Part shown: piece by piece, positions 1-5,603 of the stretch
Layout: each line of letters opens with the position of its first letter
How positions within the stretch are numbered: the stretch's first letter is position 1
Source: Acidobacteriota bacterium
GTDB lineage: Bacteria; Acidobacteriota; Terriglobia; UBA7540
Assembly: GCA_021828225.1 (NCBI GenBank)
Contig: JAKASH010000241.1
Coordinates: 1-5,651, forward strand
Direction of reading: 5' to 3'
DNA: 5,651 nucleotides
The notes under the pieces: generated by a model
Told to the model about the DNA's origin: nothing
Database searches by the model: none
What the model saw: the letters and a program-made list of their open reading frames with translations, nothing else
Made by a program: the position numbers and the translations under genes

Positions 1-120
1 CTGGACCCAGCTCAGAAAAGGCAACAGGAAGGCAAAGGCGAGCATGGAAATGTGGACGATCTTCCGGGTGGAAATGATCGGCCGCCTCCCGACGCCCGGA
101 TAAACAGAAGCGTCAGCCAC
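1..120 (-). CDS. N-terminal 40 codons of a probable CTP-dependent polyprenol/phytol (dolichol) kinase-family membrane protein, cut by the window edge
   Basis: Seen: an open frame starts with GTG at 120 and runs to base 1 with no stop, giving 40 residues that begin VADASVYPG. The start overlaps the last 8 bases of the SDR gene (stop TGA at 115-113), and a perfect GGAGG lies 6 bases upstream, so start and frame are well supported. Residues 19-25 read RKIVHIS, and residues 26-39 are hydrophobic (MLAFAFLLPFLSW), the start of a membrane segment. Family knowledge: an N-terminal RK-x-x-H followed by a transmembrane helix is typical of the dolichol kinase, phytol kinase and CTP-type diacylglycerol kinase superfamily, which phosphorylates lipid alcohols at the membrane using CTP. 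The catalytic region lies outside the window, so the function rests on one short motif plus context (UbiA and SDR in the same unit). A related phosphatidate cytidylyltransferase is possible. The gene call is stronger than the product call. Confidence 0.65.
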   Translation of the reverse strand, partial: MADASVYPGVGRRPIISTRKIVHISMLAFAFLLPFLSWVQ

Positions 121-1090
121 GTCCAGCCTCCAATGTCCTGCGAAGTCCTTCTTCGAGCGGAATTACGCGATAGCCCAGTTCGCGGATGGCCTTATCGCTG
201 GAATAAATCCAGTCATGCTTGAAGACCTCCACCACGCCCGGCGTAAGCTGCGGCTGGTGGTTGAACAGCCGGGCGCGCGCGACTTCCAGCATCCCGACCG
301 CTTTCCCGATTCCAAAGGAAAGATGGCGCACCGGGTGCCGAACGCCCGTCAAACCGGACAATAGGTTAAAAAAGTCATTCAAGCTTCGATTGTCCCCTGC
401 CAGGAAATACTCTTCGCCGGGCCTTCCCTTCTCGATCGCCGCGAAGTGCGCCTGAACAACATCATCATTGAACGCGAAGCTCCAGCTCTGTTCGCCCGAA
501 CCGAGCAACCCGGGGAATTTTCCGCTCACGTACTGCCGAATCATTCCTCCTATCAGATTACCTTCCGTGGCGGGTCCGGGGCCATAGATAACTCCCGGAA
601 GCAGTGCCACCACAGGGAACCGCGCAAAGCCTTCAGCTCGCAACCAGTCGAGCGCCTGCGCCTTGGCTTCCTCATACTCATTGGAATAAGGTCCACGATT
701 CTTCAACCCTTCGCACGCCTTCGGATCGGAAGACGGCCCGGCCGCAATAAACGATGAGGTGTAAATAATGCGTTCAACACCGGCACGATCCGCCGCTTCC
801 AGCAGCGCTTTCAAGCCCTCAACGTTGACCCGGCGAAACTCCCGCGAATCCCTGACCCACATTTTAACCAGAGCCGCGGAATGAATCACCTGCTTCGCGC
901 CGCGCAGCGCGTCCGCCAGCGTCTCAGCGCGGCAGAGGTCGCCTGTCACCACCTCGCAATTTGTGGCCGCAGGATCGAAGCCCAGCCGGGCCGGATCCCG
1001 CACCAGCACGCGGAACGGCTCGCCGCGATCAACAAGCTTTTGTGCGATGCGCGAGCCCAGGTAGCCAGTTGAACCCGTCAGAAGAATCAT
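113..1090 (-). CDS. NAD(P)-dependent extended SDR: epimerase/dihydroflavonol-4-reductase/HpnA-like oxidoreductase, 325 aa
   Basis: A complete extended short-chain dehydrogenase/reductase. The Rossmann nucleotide loop TGSTGYLG is at residues 5-12, D51 closes the third strand (GDL), HSAA is at 70-73, the active-site serines are at 112-113 (TSS), and the catalytic pair is Y139-x-x-x-K143 (YEEAK). A PGVIYGPG segment follows, as is usual in the family. The glycine loop starts five residues from ATG 1090, so the start is right, although no clear Shine-Dalgarno precedes it. R31 in LVRDP hints at NADP(H) preference, a weak inference. Overall pattern and length (about 325) match the dihydroflavonol-4-reductase and hopanoid-associated HpnA-like group, whose bacterial substrates are mostly unknown. 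The gene lies 62 bases after the UbiA stop and overlaps the next gene by 8 bases, so it probably acts on the same lipid or isoprenoid product. A sugar epimerase role cannot be excluded. Confidence 0.9.
   Translation of the reverse strand: MILLTGSTGYLGSRIAQKLVDRGEPFRVLVRDPARLGFDPAATNCEVVTGDLCRAETLADALRGAKQVIHSAALVKMWVRDSREFRRVNVEGLKALLEAADRAGVERIIYTSSFIAAGPSSDPKACEGLKNRGPYSNEYEEAKAQALDWLRAEGFARFPVVALLPGVIYGPGPATEGNLIGGMIRQYVSGKFPGLLGSGEQSWSFAFNDDVVQAHFAAIEKGRPGEEYFLAGDNRSLNDFFNLLSGLTGVRHPVRHLSFGIGKAVGMLEVARARLFNHQPQLTPGVVEVFKHDWIYSSDKAIRELGYRVIPLEEGLRRTLEAGRG
127..131 (-). promoter_or_regulatory. Shine-Dalgarno of the left-edge kinase-like gene
   Basis: The minus strand reads GGAGG here, 6 bases before the GTG at 120. 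It lies inside the last codons of the SDR gene. It decides the GTG start of the overlapping downstream gene and suggests that the two are translated from one message. Confidence 0.7.
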
Positions 1091-1152
1091 GGTCTGTCAG
1101 CTTCAGCAGTTGCCCGGCGCAGAGAGGCCGATCATCGGAAACAATATTCACT

Positions 1153-2046
1153 TTATCTGATCAGATACGCCGTTGCGAGCCCCAGATGTCCCACCATCAT
1201 CATCCAGTACATGTGATGCCATCCGGGATGGTTTTCGCCTTCCGTCACCAGCCTCCGGGGATCGTCATTGATCAGGTAAACCACGTACGATCCCCACGCA
1301 AGCATGATGATGCTCAGAATGATAATCGCCGTGGCATTGCCGCTCAGTATCTTCAAATATAAACCCAGAGGCAGCATGAGCCAGGGAATAATGAACGAAG
1401 GGCTGATGGCCCGGGCGCTCCAGGCTGGTCCATATTTCACCGGCAGGGTGATGCAGCCGGCCGCGCGGTCTCCTTCAATATCGGCGAAGTCCTTGGTGGT
1501 TGTAGCTCCCAGCAGAAAGACGAAATAGATTGAACCGATATACCACGGCTCAACCGAACGAAGGACCGTCGCCACCGCCGCCCATCCAGCCACCTTGAGC
1601 AGCCCGCCGCGGATCAGAGCAATCACCAGGTTTGAACCCCACGTATGCCGCTTCAACCGAACCGGCGGGACCGAGTACGCCAGCGTCCCAAGCGTGGCCA
1701 CAATGTAGATCGCAAAAATCTGCCAGTTGATGCTGGCAACCATCGCCAGCGCCACCAGATAGGTCACCACCACAAAAATCCACGCCTGGCGGTGCGTCAT
1801 CTGGCCGGAAGGCAGCGGCCGGTGAGGCTTGTTGACGCGGTCATTCTCGAAATCGCAAATCTGATTGATGCCGTTTGACGCCGCGTTGAGAACGCCGGCA
1901 GCCAGTACGGCCAGAAGGACGTGAAGAGGAACCAGGTGAACCTCAGTCGCCCCGTAACCGATCAGCGCTCCCGAAAAGATCCCCACCATGGGAGGAATCA
2001 GAGTAAAAGGGCGCCCAAAAGTCCAATAGAGCTTAACCTGTTTCAT
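1153..2046 (-). CDS. UbiA-family membrane prenyltransferase, 297 aa
   Basis: An integral-membrane aromatic/lipid prenyltransferase. Both Asp-rich Mg-diphosphate sites are present: N61-x-x-x-D65-x-x-x-D69 followed by KPHRPLPSG, and D186-x-x-D189-x-x-x-D193 (KDFADIEGD). The YSVPP element at 124-128 is also typical. Hydrophobic stretches fill the rest, consistent with the eight or nine helices of the fold; about 297 residues is a normal length. These enzymes transfer a prenyl group from its diphosphate to an acceptor (quinone head group, chlorophyllide, homogentisate, glycerol phosphate). The second motif, KDFADIEGD with TLPVKYG after it, looks to me closest to the chlorophyll synthase/homogentisate prenyltransferase/geranylgeranylglyceryl-phosphate synthase side of the family; the acceptor is not decidable here. 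It heads the left-hand gene group. No strong Shine-Dalgarno precedes ATG 2046, and no convincing promoter was found in the 397-base gap upstream. Confidence 0.93.
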   Translation of the reverse strand: MKQVKLYWTFGRPFTLIPPMVGIFSGALIGYGATEVHLVPLHVLLAVLAAGVLNAASNGINQICDFENDRVNKPHRPLPSGQMTHRQAWIFVVVTYLVALAMVASINWQIFAIYIVATLGTLAYSVPPVRLKRHTWGSNLVIALIRGGLLKVAGWAAVATVLRSVEPWYIGSIYFVFLLGATTTKDFADIEGDRAAGCITLPVKYGPAWSARAISPSFIIPWLMLPLGLYLKILSGNATAIIILSIIMLAWGSYVVYLINDDPRRLVTEGENHPGWHHMYWMMMVGHLGLATAYLIR

Positions 2047-2133
2047 GCGCCGTTATTTTCAGGCTTCTTGGCCAATCAGGCAAGTTGAAATGACAACCCC
2101 ACAACTTTTGGAGGCTGGCAAAACCCCGTATTG

Positions 2134-2170
2134 ACGGCAAGAAGCACACTTCGGCCCACGATCTTGCCGT
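2134..2170. repeat. Inverted repeat, 9-bp perfect arms, 19-base loop
   Basis: ACGGCAAGA at 2134-2142 is exactly complementary to TCTTGCCGT at 2162-2170. It lies about 90-125 bases upstream of the UbiA start. The arms are perfect but the loop is long and no T-run follows on the minus strand, so it is not an intrinsic terminator. It could be an operator, part of an interspersed repeat, or chance. Confidence 0.4.
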
Positions 2171-2329
2171 TGACGCTAATTTTGAGGGTGGGTTGCTGAG
2201 GGAGGGGGAAAAACGGGAGTCAGGCGGTTAATGAGGAATGCGGAGCAAGGTGAAGGGCAAAATCGGATTCAGGGTCCGCAAGCTACGCGGTCACTATCGA
2301 GGATTACAAATTACAGTGGAGCGGTCGGC

Positions 2330-2384
2330 TGTAGCGCCGGTGTCCCCACCGGCGCATTTCGGCGCTGAGGACAGCGCCGCTACA
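2330..2384. repeat. Bipartite REP-like palindromic element (two hairpins inside an outer stem)
   Basis: Outer arms TGTAGCG (2330-2336) and CGCTACA (2378-2384) are complementary. Inside are two perfect hairpins: GCGCCGGTG/CACCGGCGC (2334-2342 with 2347-2355, loop TCCC) and GGCGCTG/CAGCGCC (2361-2367 with 2372-2378, loop AGGA). The outer arms share a few bases with the inner stems, so the fold can be a three-way junction or two separate hairpins. I recall closely similar 'TGTAGCGCCGG...GCGCCGCTACA' elements scattered between genes in Acidobacteriota and other soil bacteria, but cannot confirm copies. It sits 60 bases past the dehydrogenase stop and may protect the 3' end of that message. The T-run lies on the wrong side for an intrinsic terminator of that gene. 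Confidence 0.75.
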
Positions 2385-2443
2385 AAAATGCCGTGACAGC
2401 AATTGCAATCCTCAATGGGTACCCTTTTTCAGAAAGTGCCGAT

Positions 2444-3796
2444 TCATTCCGGCCTGCCGAAGGAATGATATTCAAAGCCTTTCTGCGCCATCACGGCAGG
2501 ATCCAGCAGGTTCCGGCCGTCGAGAACCAACGGCCGTGCCATCGAGCGATGAATCCGCTCCCAGTCGAGCTTGGCGAACTCCGGCCACTCTGTCGCAATC
2601 AGCACCGCGTCCGCGTCCCTGGCCACGTCATAAGGGTCTTTGCAGTAGCTGATTTCCGGAAGCAGCTCCCGCGTTCGCTCCATGGCTGCAGGGTCATAGG
2701 CACTGACGTGCGCCCCTTCAGAGAGCAGTTGATTGATCAAATCGATGGGCGGAGAAAATCGGACATCGTCGGTGTTGGGTTTGAAGGCCAGGCCCAGCAC
2801 GCCGATTCTCTTGTTCTTAATCACCCATAGCGCCTGCCGGATCTTTTCTACAAAATGGTGGATGCGCCGCTTATTGATCCGCTCCGCCTCTTTCAGGAGC
2901 GCAAAATCCATGCCTGCCTGATCCGCCAGCCGGATAAAAGCCTGAACGTCTTTCGGCAGGCAGAAACCGCCAAAGCCCAGGCCGGCGGCCAGAAACTTCG
3001 GCCCGATGCGTGGATCGAGGCCCATGGCGCGCGTGACTTCTTCCACGCTGGCGCCCAGCAGTTCGCACAGGTCCGAAATGGCGTTCGCGTATGAAATCTT
3101 CAGAGCCAGAAAAGAATTGGACGCATGCTTGATCAATTCCGCGCTGTTGATGTTGGTCACCAGAAAATAAGGCGGTTCCTGAGGCGGGCACGCGGACTCA
3201 TGCACCGGGCAGTTGAATTTCCCGTCCAGGATCGGCTGATAAATATCCCGAAGCTGCTTTTCGGCGACTTCATCATCAACCCCAACAACAATCCGATCGG
3301 GGTGCAGGAAATCTTCCACCGCCGTCCCTTCCCGCAGAAATTCCGGGTTGGACGCCACGCGGAAGGCCACACCGCTCGTGCGGCCGTAAACGGCCAGGGC
3401 TTGCTTCAGTTGCCGGCCGGTCTGCACCGGCACGGTGCTCTTCTCAACCACCAGTTTCGGAGTCTGCGCCTGCGTGCCGATCAACCGCGCCACCGAATCA
3501 ATGGCGGAAAGATCGGCGCCGCCATTTTCAAGCGGCGGCGTTCCCACACAGATAAAAACCGCCTCGCCGGAGCGGACAGCTTCTGCCGCGTCGGTCGTAA
3601 ACTTCAGCCGGCCTTCCTGGCGGTTTTTGGCAACCAGTTGATCCAGGTACAATTCGTAAATGGGAATCTGCCCGGCGTTGAGCTGGGAGATCTTACTCTC
3701 GTCTTTGTCCGTACATACTACTTCATGCCCGGCCTCGGCAAGGCAGGCGCCCGTTACCAGGCCAACATATCCGACACCAATGACAGATATCTGCAC
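2444..3796 (-). CDS. ugd: UDP-glucose 6-dehydrogenase, 450 aa, GTG start
   Basis: Oxidises UDP-glucose to UDP-glucuronate with two NAD+ in the cytoplasm, feeding polysaccharide or glycolipid synthesis. The N-terminal NAD domain has GVGYVG at 7-12 and the ribose-binding D30; CVGTPP at 83-88, EKSTVP at 118-123 and NPEFLREG at 150-157 follow. Catalytic residues match the family: K223 and N227 in ELIKHASNS, nucleophile C279 and D283 in GGFCLPKD. The C-terminal UDP-binding domain has GLAFKPNTDD (335-344) and DGRNLLDP. The SFTPxxD-type FKPNTDD and DGRN motifs favour UDP-glucose over GDP-mannose or UDP-ManNAc. I start at GTG 3796, six bases after GAGAGG and four codons before the dinucleotide-binding strand's VIGVGYVG. 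The frame stays open upstream to a TTG at 3889, but the 31 extra residues have no family counterpart. Residues about 191-213 form an insert with two cysteines and a proline run before the K223 helix. No known partner is adjacent except the sugar genes 277 bases upstream. Confidence 0.95.
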   Translation of the reverse strand: MQISVIGVGYVGLVTGACLAEAGHEVVCTDKDESKISQLNAGQIPIYELYLDQLVAKNRQEGRLKFTTDAAEAVRSGEAVFICVGTPPLENGGADLSAIDSVARLIGTQAQTPKLVVEKSTVPVQTGRQLKQALAVYGRTSGVAFRVASNPEFLREGTAVEDFLHPDRIVVGVDDEVAEKQLRDIYQPILDGKFNCPVHESACPPQEPPYFLVTNINSAELIKHASNSFLALKISYANAISDLCELLGASVEEVTRAMGLDPRIGPKFLAAGLGFGGFCLPKDVQAFIRLADQAGMDFALLKEAERINKRRIHHFVEKIRQALWVIKNKRIGVLGLAFKPNTDDVRFSPPIDLINQLLSEGAHVSAYDPAAMERTRELLPEISYCKDPYDVARDADAVLIATEWPEFAKLDWERIHRSMARPLVLDGRNLLDPAVMAQKGFEYHSFGRPE

Positions 3797-3802
3797 TTCT
3801 GA

Positions 3803-3808
3803 CCTCTC
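3803..3808 (-). promoter_or_regulatory. Shine-Dalgarno that sets the GTG start of the UDP-glucose dehydrogenase
   Basis: The minus strand reads GAGAGG, separated by 6 bases from GTG 3796. No other start codon lies close to the N-terminal GVGYVG motif, so this site decides between the GTG and the longer TTG-initiated frame. Confidence 0.65.
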
Positions 3809-3872
3809 AACCTTGAATTTTTTTGAAGTGCTCCGGATGCCAACCCAACACGGAGCCTCACATGCCTGCTGA

Positions 3873-3889
3873 TTGCCACAAAGCGGCAA
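3873..3889 (-). other. Small hairpin in the 5' region of the UDP-glucose dehydrogenase gene
   Basis: On the minus strand TTGCCGC, loop TTT, GTGGCAA can form a 7-bp stem with one G-U pair. It lies about 75-95 bases before the GTG start within the 277-base gap (3797-4073). No gene and no recognisable riboswitch were seen in that gap. The stem may be incidental. Confidence 0.25.
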
Positions 3890-4073
3890 ACCCGGCTCTA
3901 CACCGAGGCCGCCGCGCGGAACTAAACATCTACTTCCACCATGTTAGCATTGGCTGCCTTGGATGGGGTAACGGTGTTTTTTTGCACGCACATTTAAAAG
4001 GGGCTTCGCGTCAGGTATCGAACGGCTCCAAGGTTCTGTTCTGGCAACCAGCCGTCATCACAGCAGGCCAATT

Positions 4074-4724
4074 CTAAAAGAGCTGTTGAACCTGGGACAG
4101 GCTGATCTTCCTATAATCGGGTATGACGCAATCGGCGCCGGCTTCCCTGAGTTTGTCTCTCCTCCCCTCCGCTGCTATCCCAAGGCACTTCATCCCGGCC
4201 GACTTAGCAGCCTTCACTCCTGAAACAGCATCTTCGACAACCAGCAGATTCCCGGAGCTCAGATCGAGTTGCTCTGCTGCCCGGACGAAGATCGCGGGAT
4301 CGGGCTTTCCTTTGACGACATCGTTGGCGGTGACGATTGCCGCAAACCTCGTGAGAAGTCCGAGTTGAGTCAGAATGTCCCGCGCGCGCGCCGAATCCGC
4401 GCAGGTTGCCACAGCCATCCGGATACCCGCGCCCTCAAGCGCGTCGAGGAATTGCACAACACCGGAAATCGTCCGCAGTTCTTTGGACGACTCCGTAAAC
4501 AGTTCGTGCTTCCGCTGCCCGTATTCCCGGATCTGTTCCGTGGACAACTCGCCGAGAAAGTGACATAAGATTTCTTCACGCTTCCTTCCGTCCAGCACAA
4601 AATCGAGTTCTTCCTGCGAGACGCGCATGTTCATTGAAGCCAGAAATTGTGCCCAGACCTTCTTATGGACAGGGTGGCTGTCAATGAGCACACCGTCCAT
4701 GTCGAAAATAACTCCCTTGCACAT
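4074..4724 (-). CDS. HAD-superfamily hydrolase, beta-phosphoglucomutase-like (subfamily IA), 216 aa
   Basis: A cytoplasmic phosphosugar phosphatase or phosphomutase. All four HAD motifs are present: D8-x-D10 in FDMDG (nucleophile and acid/base), T107 in VATCAD, K140 in KGKPDP, and E164-D165 in VVEDAVSG. A helical cap follows motif I (about 16-85). H20, W24, G46 and R49 sit at the same positions as in Lactococcus beta-phosphoglucomutase as I remember it, which favours a mutase-like active site; a phosphatase of the same subfamily remains possible. The frame is open much further upstream, inside the nucleotidyltransferase, but the family start is MxKxVIFDMDG. AGAGGA ideally precedes the ATG at 4724; ATGs at 4730 and 4745 are too close to that site or lack one. 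The start is 22 bases after the nucleotidyltransferase stop, so the two genes are very probably co-transcribed and work on the same phosphosugar. Confidence 0.9.
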   Translation of the reverse strand: MCKGVIFDMDGVLIDSHPVHKKVWAQFLASMNMRVSQEELDFVLDGRKREEILCHFLGELSTEQIREYGQRKHELFTESSKELRTISGVVQFLDALEGAGIRMAVATCADSARARDILTQLGLLTRFAAIVTANDVVKGKPDPAIFVRAAEQLDLSSGNLLVVEDAVSGVKAAKSAGMKCLGIAAEGRRDKLREAGADCVIPDYRKISLSQVQQLF

Positions 4725-4730
4725 ATTCAT

Positions 4731-4736
4731 TCCTCT
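4731..4736 (-). promoter_or_regulatory. Shine-Dalgarno that sets the start of the HAD gene
   Basis: The minus strand reads AGAGGA; its GAGG core is 7 bases from ATG 4724 but only 1 base from ATG 4730. It lies just beyond the nucleotidyltransferase stop codon (4749-4747), as expected for the second gene of an operon. Confidence 0.65.
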
Positions 4737-4746
4737 GTCTGTCATT

Positions 4747-5442
4747 TCAGTCAAGACCCGGCCAGGTTCTTTGAGCGAGTTCATAATTTTCGATGGTCCC
4801 GATATCGAGAAGATAATCAGAAATTTGGTAGGCAAACATTCTCCCCACCAGGCGGGGAAGGATGTCGAATCCAAGGTCGGCGGGAACGGCCCCCGAAAAG
4901 GCGTCGAACAGCCCTGCGTTTGCAATCATCAGGCCTGCGAAGGCCAGGCGGCTGCGAGGACGCTTCGGCTTTTCGACAAAGCTTTGAATCAGGCCCTCCG
5001 GGTTGACATCCATTATCCCGCACCGTTCCGGATCGGGAACCTCGTACGCGCCAAGCGTCGCAACACCCTGGCGCGTCAGGTGGAATTGCGCCATCGGGCT
5101 GAGACCGGCCGCCGTCAGAACGTCGGCGTAGATCACCCAGAAACAGGACTCCCTGGCCACCCAGTCGCGGTTCGCAAGGATTGTTCCGGCGCTTCCCAGC
5201 AGGACCGGTTCGTCGACGACTCTGGTTCTCACTGCGTTCCGGTGCGCCACCAGGTAACGGCGGACGGTCTCCCCATGGCAATGGGTGTTGATGAGCACTT
5301 CGTCAATCCCGTGCCGATGGCAGAGGTCGAGCCAGATCGCCAGCAGCGGGACACCGCGAATGGGAAGGAGGCATTTGGGAGTCGAATCCGTTAAGGGGCG
5401 CAGCCGCGTTCCGAGCCCCGCAGCCAGAAGGAAGGCTTTCAT
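4747..5442 (-). CDS. Sugar-1-phosphate nucleotidyltransferase, 231 aa
   Basis: Couples a sugar 1-phosphate with an NTP to give an NDP-sugar and pyrophosphate, in the cytoplasm. The signature is at the N-terminus: LAAGLGTRLRPLT (6-18) then PK (22-23), which binds the NTP phosphates. GSAGT at 83-87 contacts the base, D107 in YADVL and D213 in LLDIGT are the expected metal ligands, and VEKP at 156-159 contacts the sugar. About 231 residues means a catalytic domain only, without the left-handed beta-helix of GlmU or the C-terminal isomerase of ManC. Short enzymes of this kind include mannose-1-phosphate and heptose-1-phosphate guanylyltransferases (HddC type) and MurU-like uridylyltransferases; base and sugar cannot be chosen from sequence alone. 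ATG 5442 follows GAGGTGA with ideal spacing. It is the first gene of a pair with the HAD gene and is bordered upstream by REP-like repeats. Confidence 0.92.
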   Translation of the reverse strand: MKAFLLAAGLGTRLRPLTDSTPKCLLPIRGVPLLAIWLDLCHRHGIDEVLINTHCHGETVRRYLVAHRNAVRTRVVDEPVLLGSAGTILANRDWVARESCFWVIYADVLTAAGLSPMAQFHLTRQGVATLGAYEVPDPERCGIMDVNPEGLIQSFVEKPKRPRSRLAFAGLMIANAGLFDAFSGAVPADLGFDILPRLVGRMFAYQISDYLLDIGTIENYELAQRTWPGLD

Positions 5443-5445
5443 AAC

Positions 5446-5452
5446 TCACCTC
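5446..5452 (-). promoter_or_regulatory. Shine-Dalgarno of the nucleotidyltransferase gene
   Basis: The minus strand reads GAGGTGA, with 6 bases between GAGG and ATG minus the overlap TGAGTT. It is a strong site and confirms the start at 5442. The TGA inside it is also the stop of the short 5446-5544 frame. Confidence 0.7.
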
Positions 5453-5544
5453 GGCTCAGGAAATTTCGGGAAGCGATGTCCGTCAGGCAACACAAGCGGT
5501 GTTTCTATACAGAGCGCATTAAATTCATGCACGTGGGCAGCCAT
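5446..5544 (-). CDS. Doubtful 32-codon ORF just upstream of the nucleotidyltransferase
   Basis: ATG 5544 to TGA 5448-5446 gives 32 residues beginning MAAHVHEFNALC and ending FPKFPEPR. I do not recognise it. It has no Shine-Dalgarno, and its stop lies inside the ribosome binding site of the nucleotidyltransferase, the arrangement of a translationally coupled leader or of a chance frame. It begins directly beside the REP-like palindrome at 5557-5576, so it could also be the tail of a gene that the repeats interrupted. Confidence 0.18.
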   Translation of the reverse strand: MAAHVHEFNALCIETPLVLPDGHRFPKFPEPR

Positions 5545-5556
5545 GAAGGTCGTCAG

Positions 5557-5576
5557 GGCACGGCTTCAGCCGTGCC
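5557..5576. repeat. REP-like perfect hairpin
   Basis: GGCACGGC (5557-5564), loop TTCA, GCCGTGCC (5569-5576): a perfect 8-bp GC-rich stem. It contains the core CGGCTTCAGCC (5561-5571), which recurs at 5604-5614. I recall this palindrome as abundant between genes in Acidobacteriota, but copy number cannot be judged from one window. No T-run follows in either direction. Confidence 0.7.
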
Positions 5577-5603
5577 GCACGAATCGCCTCAGCATGCGCG
5601 CGG

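Larger units (their letters stand above)
2047..2443. other. 397-base intergenic region between the UDP-glucose dehydrogenase and UbiA genes
   Basis: No convincing gene on either strand. Contents: a minus-strand frame open from 2219 to a TGA at 2078-2076 (47 codons, no ATG) that looks protein-like in its second half; a 9-bp inverted repeat at 2134-2170; and a bipartite palindrome at 2330-2384. No hairpin followed by a T-run on the minus strand was found, so I cannot mark an intrinsic terminator for the dehydrogenase, nor a clear promoter for UbiA. The size and repeat content suggest the genes on either side are separate transcription units. Confidence 0.6.

Noticed and set aside
2417..2429. 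GGGTACCC followed by TTTTT on the plus strand, resembling a terminator
   Set aside because: The 8-base palindrome leaves no room for a loop with a useful stem, and it faces the plus strand, where no gene ends.
3125..3802. Plus-strand ORF of 225 codons
   Set aside because: It lies wholly opposite the UDP-glucose dehydrogenase, its protein is arginine/histidine-rich with no recognisable motif, and it is a shadow of the GC-rich codon pattern.
3797..3889. N-terminal extension of the dehydrogenase from TTG 3889
   Set aside because: The 31 added residues have no family counterpart, and GTG 3796 has a well-spaced GAGAGG and starts right at the dinucleotide-binding strand.
3941..3949. Extended -10-like TGCTAACAT on the minus strand upstream of the dehydrogenase
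   Set aside because: TG-n-TAACAT is only a partial match and no -35 hexamer is found at 16-18 bases; too weak to annotate.
4725..4925. Longer HAD protein starting at ATG 4925, or at 4784, 4745 or 4730
   Set aside because: The longest versions run back through the nucleotidyltransferase in another frame. ATG 4745 has no Shine-Dalgarno and ATG 4730 is only 1 base from it. ATG 4724 gives the usual family N-terminus.
4627..5394. Plus-strand ORF of 255 codons
   Set aside because: It is opposite the nucleotidyltransferase and the start of the HAD gene, both of which carry complete family motifs. The antisense protein shows no domain.
5504..5509. -10-like TATAGA on the minus strand upstream of the nucleotidyltransferase
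   Set aside because: It matches four of six consensus bases, and the -35 position (GTGCAT) matches poorly. It could be real, but cannot be told from chance.
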